A stretch of 64,000 nucleotides of DNA from the NCBI RefSeq assembly GCF_024362695.1, contig NC_065429.1, forward strand, positions 2,450,501 to 2,514,500. Reading direction: 5' to 3'. This stretch comes from Pectinophora gossypiella. Its lineage: Eukaryota > Arthropoda > Insecta > Lepidoptera > Gelechiidae. The position numbers were made by a program, and so were the translations under genes. The notes beneath the pieces were generated by a model. The model was not told the DNA's origin and ran no database searches. It saw only the letters and a program-made list of their open reading frames with translations. Shown one piece after another: positions 54,617 through 60,600 of this stretch; position 1 is the stretch's first letter; every line of letters starts with the position of its first letter.

Positions 54617-57600
54617 CACACACGATGATTACACTTCGTATGTAATGTGTCACAATTTGTTGAATAAACATTTTCTCTCTCTCTCTCTCTCTGATTCTCC
54701 GAAACTAAGATGATCCATGCTTCGGAAGGGTCGGTAAGGCGCATATATACTTAAATTACTGGCCAAAAATTCCACAAAAAATATGTCTTACGCTAAAACA
54801 TATGCTTCGGAAGGCACTTTAAACCGTTGATCCCAGTTACTACTTAATGACGTGGCCTGTGATAGATACGTATCTGCGACCTCACAGTTAGAATCAAGCA
54901 TTCTTCCAAGTGGGCTACCACGCCGGCGAGAGTGTGCTGTTGCCGAAGGATATCGGGGTACCGAACAGAGCATTTTTTTTTACTTTTGATGGGTTAGCTC
55001 TTGGCCCCAGACTTGCCCAAAGGTATTCACGACGCCTAAGATGGAGCGAGCTCGCCCAGAAGCTGCCTGTTCACTCTGGCCTTGAAAGCACAGAAGACGG
55101 CAAAGAATTCCACTTCCTAACAGTGCGCATAATGAAGGATGATGCGAAGCGCTTTGCACTAGCCAGCAGTAATACTATCATGGGACTAAGCAACGGAACT
55201 AATGCGAACCCTGGACAAGTTGGTAGTGTGAATAGGGATCGACGATCCAACGGTGTTATGTTGGAAGTTGTATACATGCGTCACGCTCTGTAAACTTCGA
55301 TAGCGAGTGTCAGGACTGCATTATTGAATGGTGGCGCCATCTGTTGCATGCGGGCGGAACTAGCTGGTCAACTAGTTAGGTCCGCCACGTCGGCTCCATT
55401 GTTATCGAATACCTTTCTTATTTTTTCAGAGCGTATCATGGTCGGGTTCAGCGTCTCGCCTAGGATGGGAGTGTTCACCCCCGCCGCCGCCGCCCCCAGA
55501 TGACATCATCGCGCTCTGCGCGTGTACGCACTGGACAGAGAGGAAGGACGGACTTACGCATTTGGTACTACTACTCGTAAAGAAATCTTCAAGACCCCCA
55601 TTTTGATAACATAAACAGTCTATATACGTCCCACTGCTGGGCATAGGCCTCCCTTCAAGGAATATGTAGCATCATACGCCACCACGCTGCTCCATTTCGG
55701 CTTGGTGAAGGTGTTTTGCGGCTAATAGCTGGGACCAACAGCTTATCAATACAAAACGTTATTGCATATGTATCAACTAAAATAATGTAGATGGCGCTGT
55801 TCAGATTTAACGTGATGATTACTTATCATCTCAGTACTCGAGTATATAATTATTCAAAAATATAATGTAATTGCAAAAGCATCAATTATGTTGGTTAATG
55901 TTTAGATCAGATCAGGTATAGAATTATGTTGCTTCTCTTTATTTTGATCAGAATATTAATGAGTGGAAGACGTGTTGGGCCTGGGTGTAATAACAAGGGT
56001 AATCATTTATACCCAAAAACAAATATAAAAAGATGCATTTGTCTGTTATCCATGAAATTAAAATGTTAAACGAAGGAAAAATTTTAACGCGCCATCCATA
56101 TTCTTGAGGAATGTACCCTGGATAATCCCTCCTTACATAATTACACCTCTTTTTGAAGTCAAAAATAACAATAGTTTTCTTCTTCTGTCGTGTGGGTTGT
56201 GAGATGGAGTACCAACCCCATCAACCCTGGTGTCAGGGTTACTATTGAGCCACCAAAGGCCCCTGACATGGCTCATGTAACGACTACTTACTTACATGAG
56301 TAAGTAGTAACCGGGACCAACGGCTTAACGTGCCTTCCGAAGCACGGATCATCTTACTGTCGGACAATCAGGTGATCAGCCTGTAATGTCCTAACCAAAC
56401 TAGGGATCACAAAGTGATTTTTGTGATATGTCCCCACCGGGATTTGAACCCGGGACCTCCGGATCGTGAGCACAACGCTCAACCACTGGACCACGGAGGC
56501 CGTAAACAATAGGCAATAATCTGCGACCTTATAGCTAAACGCGCCCTCCGAACACCGAAAAGACCTTCAGATAACCTCAATCATCGTTGCAGGCCAACTA
56601 CCTGAACAGCGGGCGCTTGCTCACCGAGGAGCAGCTCCGCCGCCTCACGGAGCTGCTCAACAAGATGTTCGTCGACGCGCACACCAAAGTGTTCTCCCTC
56701 CTGCTGGACGCCGTCTGCGAGCTGCTGCTGGTGCACTGGCAGCAGCTGAAGGATTGGCTATACCAGCTCATGTTCAGGTCAGTTATGTTGACTACTATAG
56801 AATAATACTATGTATAGAACGGCAACGAACGGAACGATTGATGAATGTGGAGGAAGCAAGAGAAGTGTGTCAGGATCGAAGTAAATGGAATTACATAGTA
56901 TCTGATTAAGGTGATTCGTTTTCCATACAAAAGTTGATGCAGTGCTACAGGAAAACGGATAGAGGAATATTGTTATAAAACCGATAAATAGTAATATTTT
57001 GGTGTATTATTTTCGCAAACTAACAAAAATTTAGGGTCCGAATACGAGAAGTACCATATTTCAGACCCTCAATTTTGATCAATTCTACATTTGTAGTGGT
57101 GCAGATTACAGTGTATTTGCTGAGCGTGTAGAGGTGTCAATGTTAGTTTGTGTGCGTGATAGTTTTTTTTTTCTAAAGGCTTTGACTACTTGACAAGTGT
57201 AATAGAATGTCAGTGACAATTTATAAAGAGATTTTGTATGAAGAGAATAAATATAAATAAAAAACTAAAAATACTACAATCTGAGAAAAGGAATATTGGA
57301 AAAATATTTTTGTAATAACGTATCTTATTTAAACATTTTTAAATAGTGTTTTAAAAGAGGACATATATTATAATAAAAAATCAATACGTAAAATGAAATG
57401 GCTGTATGAGCATAGTTCCCTTTGCCTTACCCTTCGGGGAAAACCAAATCAAAAAAGAAGTTGTTGCATTTGCCGGCCTAAATAGTAGTCATTTATAATT
57501 AATTGTTTTTCCATCCAACATACAGATTTATTTATATTCTCTTTGTCGCCGACTTTTTGGTGGGACCGGGAACGGGAAGGTTGCTTTCTTCATTGAATAA

Positions 57601-60600
57601 TCTAAATAATCAATACGAAGTGGTGTTTTGTGGTTAATGATCACATTAGTCGGAATACATTCCCGATAGTATTATTAAATCGGAATATTCAATAAACAAA
57701 GTGTACCTATCTATTTTCGCTTTGCGCCAACAAGCCGATTACTTCGTTTGGGGTTCGGAGTAGGAGTCTGCTCCGAGGGTGGGGGCTTAGGTTTCATCAT
57801 TTCATTAATCATCATCAAGAAAAAAAAACACAAGACATGGCTGTATGTTCATAGTTCCCTTTGCCTTGCCCTTTGGGAAAAAAAATAAGATAAATTTTGA
57901 AATTCTTATGTATAATAAACAAACATCACAGACATCATGACAGATCTAAAACTAAATAAAATCTTTTTTCTTTTTTCTATTTGACTTATTTATGAATTTT
58001 AATCAAGAAAACGTGATAATAAGTTCGACAGCAACCAGTTCAGGTCCCCGAAACAGCCCATTTCAGGCCGCGTATATATGGAAATACTACTTCAATACGT
58101 CCCAGCCTCGTCTTTTTTTAACGTCCTCGTTATAAAAAGACGTCCTAACCTGAACTAACTAACCTAACAATAAACACCACGCGTAAATATATGTCCAGAA
58201 ATGCGCTGTGAGTCGTCTGGACTGGGCGCGAAAACAACATAGAATTCGATTAGGTGCTAAGTGTCCCGCATGCTATCACCAGCTGTCACTGACATACGTA
58301 TGAAGTCCCGCGGATTTTCTTGGAACTAAATGACAAGTCATAATAATTATATGCGGATACTGCGACATCAGCGCCGTGCTTGCGGGACGTCCTGAAGCGC
58401 TATTACATCTTTCAAACGCGATGCGACAAAGTTTGAACCTACGCAATTTAGGAAAAATCTACCTTATTATTACTGTACTGTGATCGTTATTTGTAAAATC
58501 ATACAATACATATACACAATTCTTTATACACAATATAATTATTATGACATATTGTGGACTTTTCGGTATACCTACAAAAAAGGAACAATTCAACCATACG
58601 TTGTTTTGTTATATCTCAATGGGCTCAGGCAGCGTTTTCGCCGAAAGCTCCAAGTCGGCTATATTTGTAACGATAATTATGTTTGACATTCATCATCATT
58701 TTTGAACCATTTTATACAAAAAAAATACTTGTATAAATTATAAACCCTAAAGCACGCCCATGAATCACTCTACTCATTGGTGAAAACCGTATGAAAATCC
58801 GTTCAGTAGTTTTTTAGTTAGCCGCATGTTCACTGATGCGATTAATGCCTGTTAGAATTTTACAAAATAAAAAATACGGAAATTACGGAAGGTACTTTAG
58901 TGCAAAGTAAATTATTGTATACTTAATTATAATATTATTGGTAAAAGTGATACTTTTTGAAAATTCCGTAACAAATAGACGGGTTCGCCAAATTCAATTG
59001 TAAAAAAAAAATACAAAAAGTAAAAACAATTAGAACATGCAGTTGGGTTTGAACCGTGAACCTTAAGAATGGCGGCTACTGCTTTACCAAATGCGCCATT
59101 TAGAAGTTAGAAGTAGACTTCAAATTATGCATCTCTTTTAATAGCTAACCTAGTTCGCATGTGTGTGTGACAGCTTCGTGTTTGTACACAAATTGAAATG
59201 ACACCAACTTTTGATGCAATGTTTCAATATGATATCTTCAGTAAATACTTCAAAATTGTAGCTTAACTTAAAGATAATGTATGTAAGATTTCGCCACCTA
59301 ACATTTCACTGGGTCAGAACTCAACACTAAACGAATAAATGGAAAAAAATACGAAAACTGCAGAAGTAACGCCATCTACTGACGCAGCGTTACCTAGCTG
59401 ACTGAAACACATCACCTTAACCCGGCGGAATTAGGCGTGAGTTTATTTATGTATGGCATATATAGAACGGCAGCTCACTGATTTCTATCAGCAGCTGAGG
59501 AGACCTCACTCAAGTAGTATCGATCTGTCAAAATTTAAGAATAGAATAGAAATCGTTTATTATAAAAGGACGCCACACACAAAGACAAGACAATAACATC
59601 ACTTTTTTTTTTTACAAAACAATTACAAAAAGCATAGAAGGAACAGGGTTTGCATGACAACCGGCGCGAATTATATTGAGGATCTCCACCAATAAACGCA
59701 GGGAATGCTATCTACGTTAGATAGTCGCAGTGGTGGCCGCCATTTGCCATTTACTTAGTTAAGAGTCTTTTTCTAGTTAATTCCTTTTATTTTGGTGCAA
59801 TAAAGTGTATTTGTATTGTATTGTATTGTATAGATTTCGTATGGCTATTGGTCAACAGCCCACGATGTAATTCGTGTCGCGCGCGGCGCGGTTTCCGTAC
59901 AGTGCCGGCTGAATGGAGAAATAGGCAGATTTTATCCTGATTATCATATTTATGTTTGCAGGCTACTAATGAAACTGGGCACAGACATCCTGGGCTCGGT
60001 ACAGAGCAAGATCATGAAGACGCTTGACGTCATCCACGAGTGCTTCCCAGCCGAGTTGCAGTTACATAATATATTCAGGTACATTATTTTTTCTTCTCGT
60101 GGAATTTTCTCGAATATGTAGGTATACGAGGCTTAAGTGGAGATCGGCGATAACGGCCTCCGTGGTCCAGTGATTGAGCGTTGGTCTCACGATCCTGAGT
60201 CCCCGGGTTCGAATGCCGGTGGGGACATATCACAAAAATCACGTTGTGATCCCTAGTTTGGTTAGGACATTACAGGCTGATCACCTGATTGTCCGACAGT
60301 AAGATGATCCGTTCTTCGGAAGGCACGTTAAGCCGTTGCTCCCGGCTACTATTTACTGATGTAAGTGAGTAATCGTTACATGAGTCATGTCATGTTGCTA
60401 AAATTGGTGTCAATAAAAAAGACGATGATAGAGTGAACGACTAACACGACTGTTATTTTTATCATTTTTCCGCTCCCAATTAATGTTTGCTATCCAAGCA
60501 TAATTCGACTTATATACTACTCCATAACTATTTCTTCACCTTAAATATCCCACCTGGAATCTATGATCTTAGTGAATAATACATAACTTATTGCAGGTTC

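Noticed and set aside
54910..55293. 127-codon open frame on the plus strand
   Set aside because: The minus strand carries a reverse-transcriptase end motif here ([10 protein letters not shown]), so the plus frame is a shadow.
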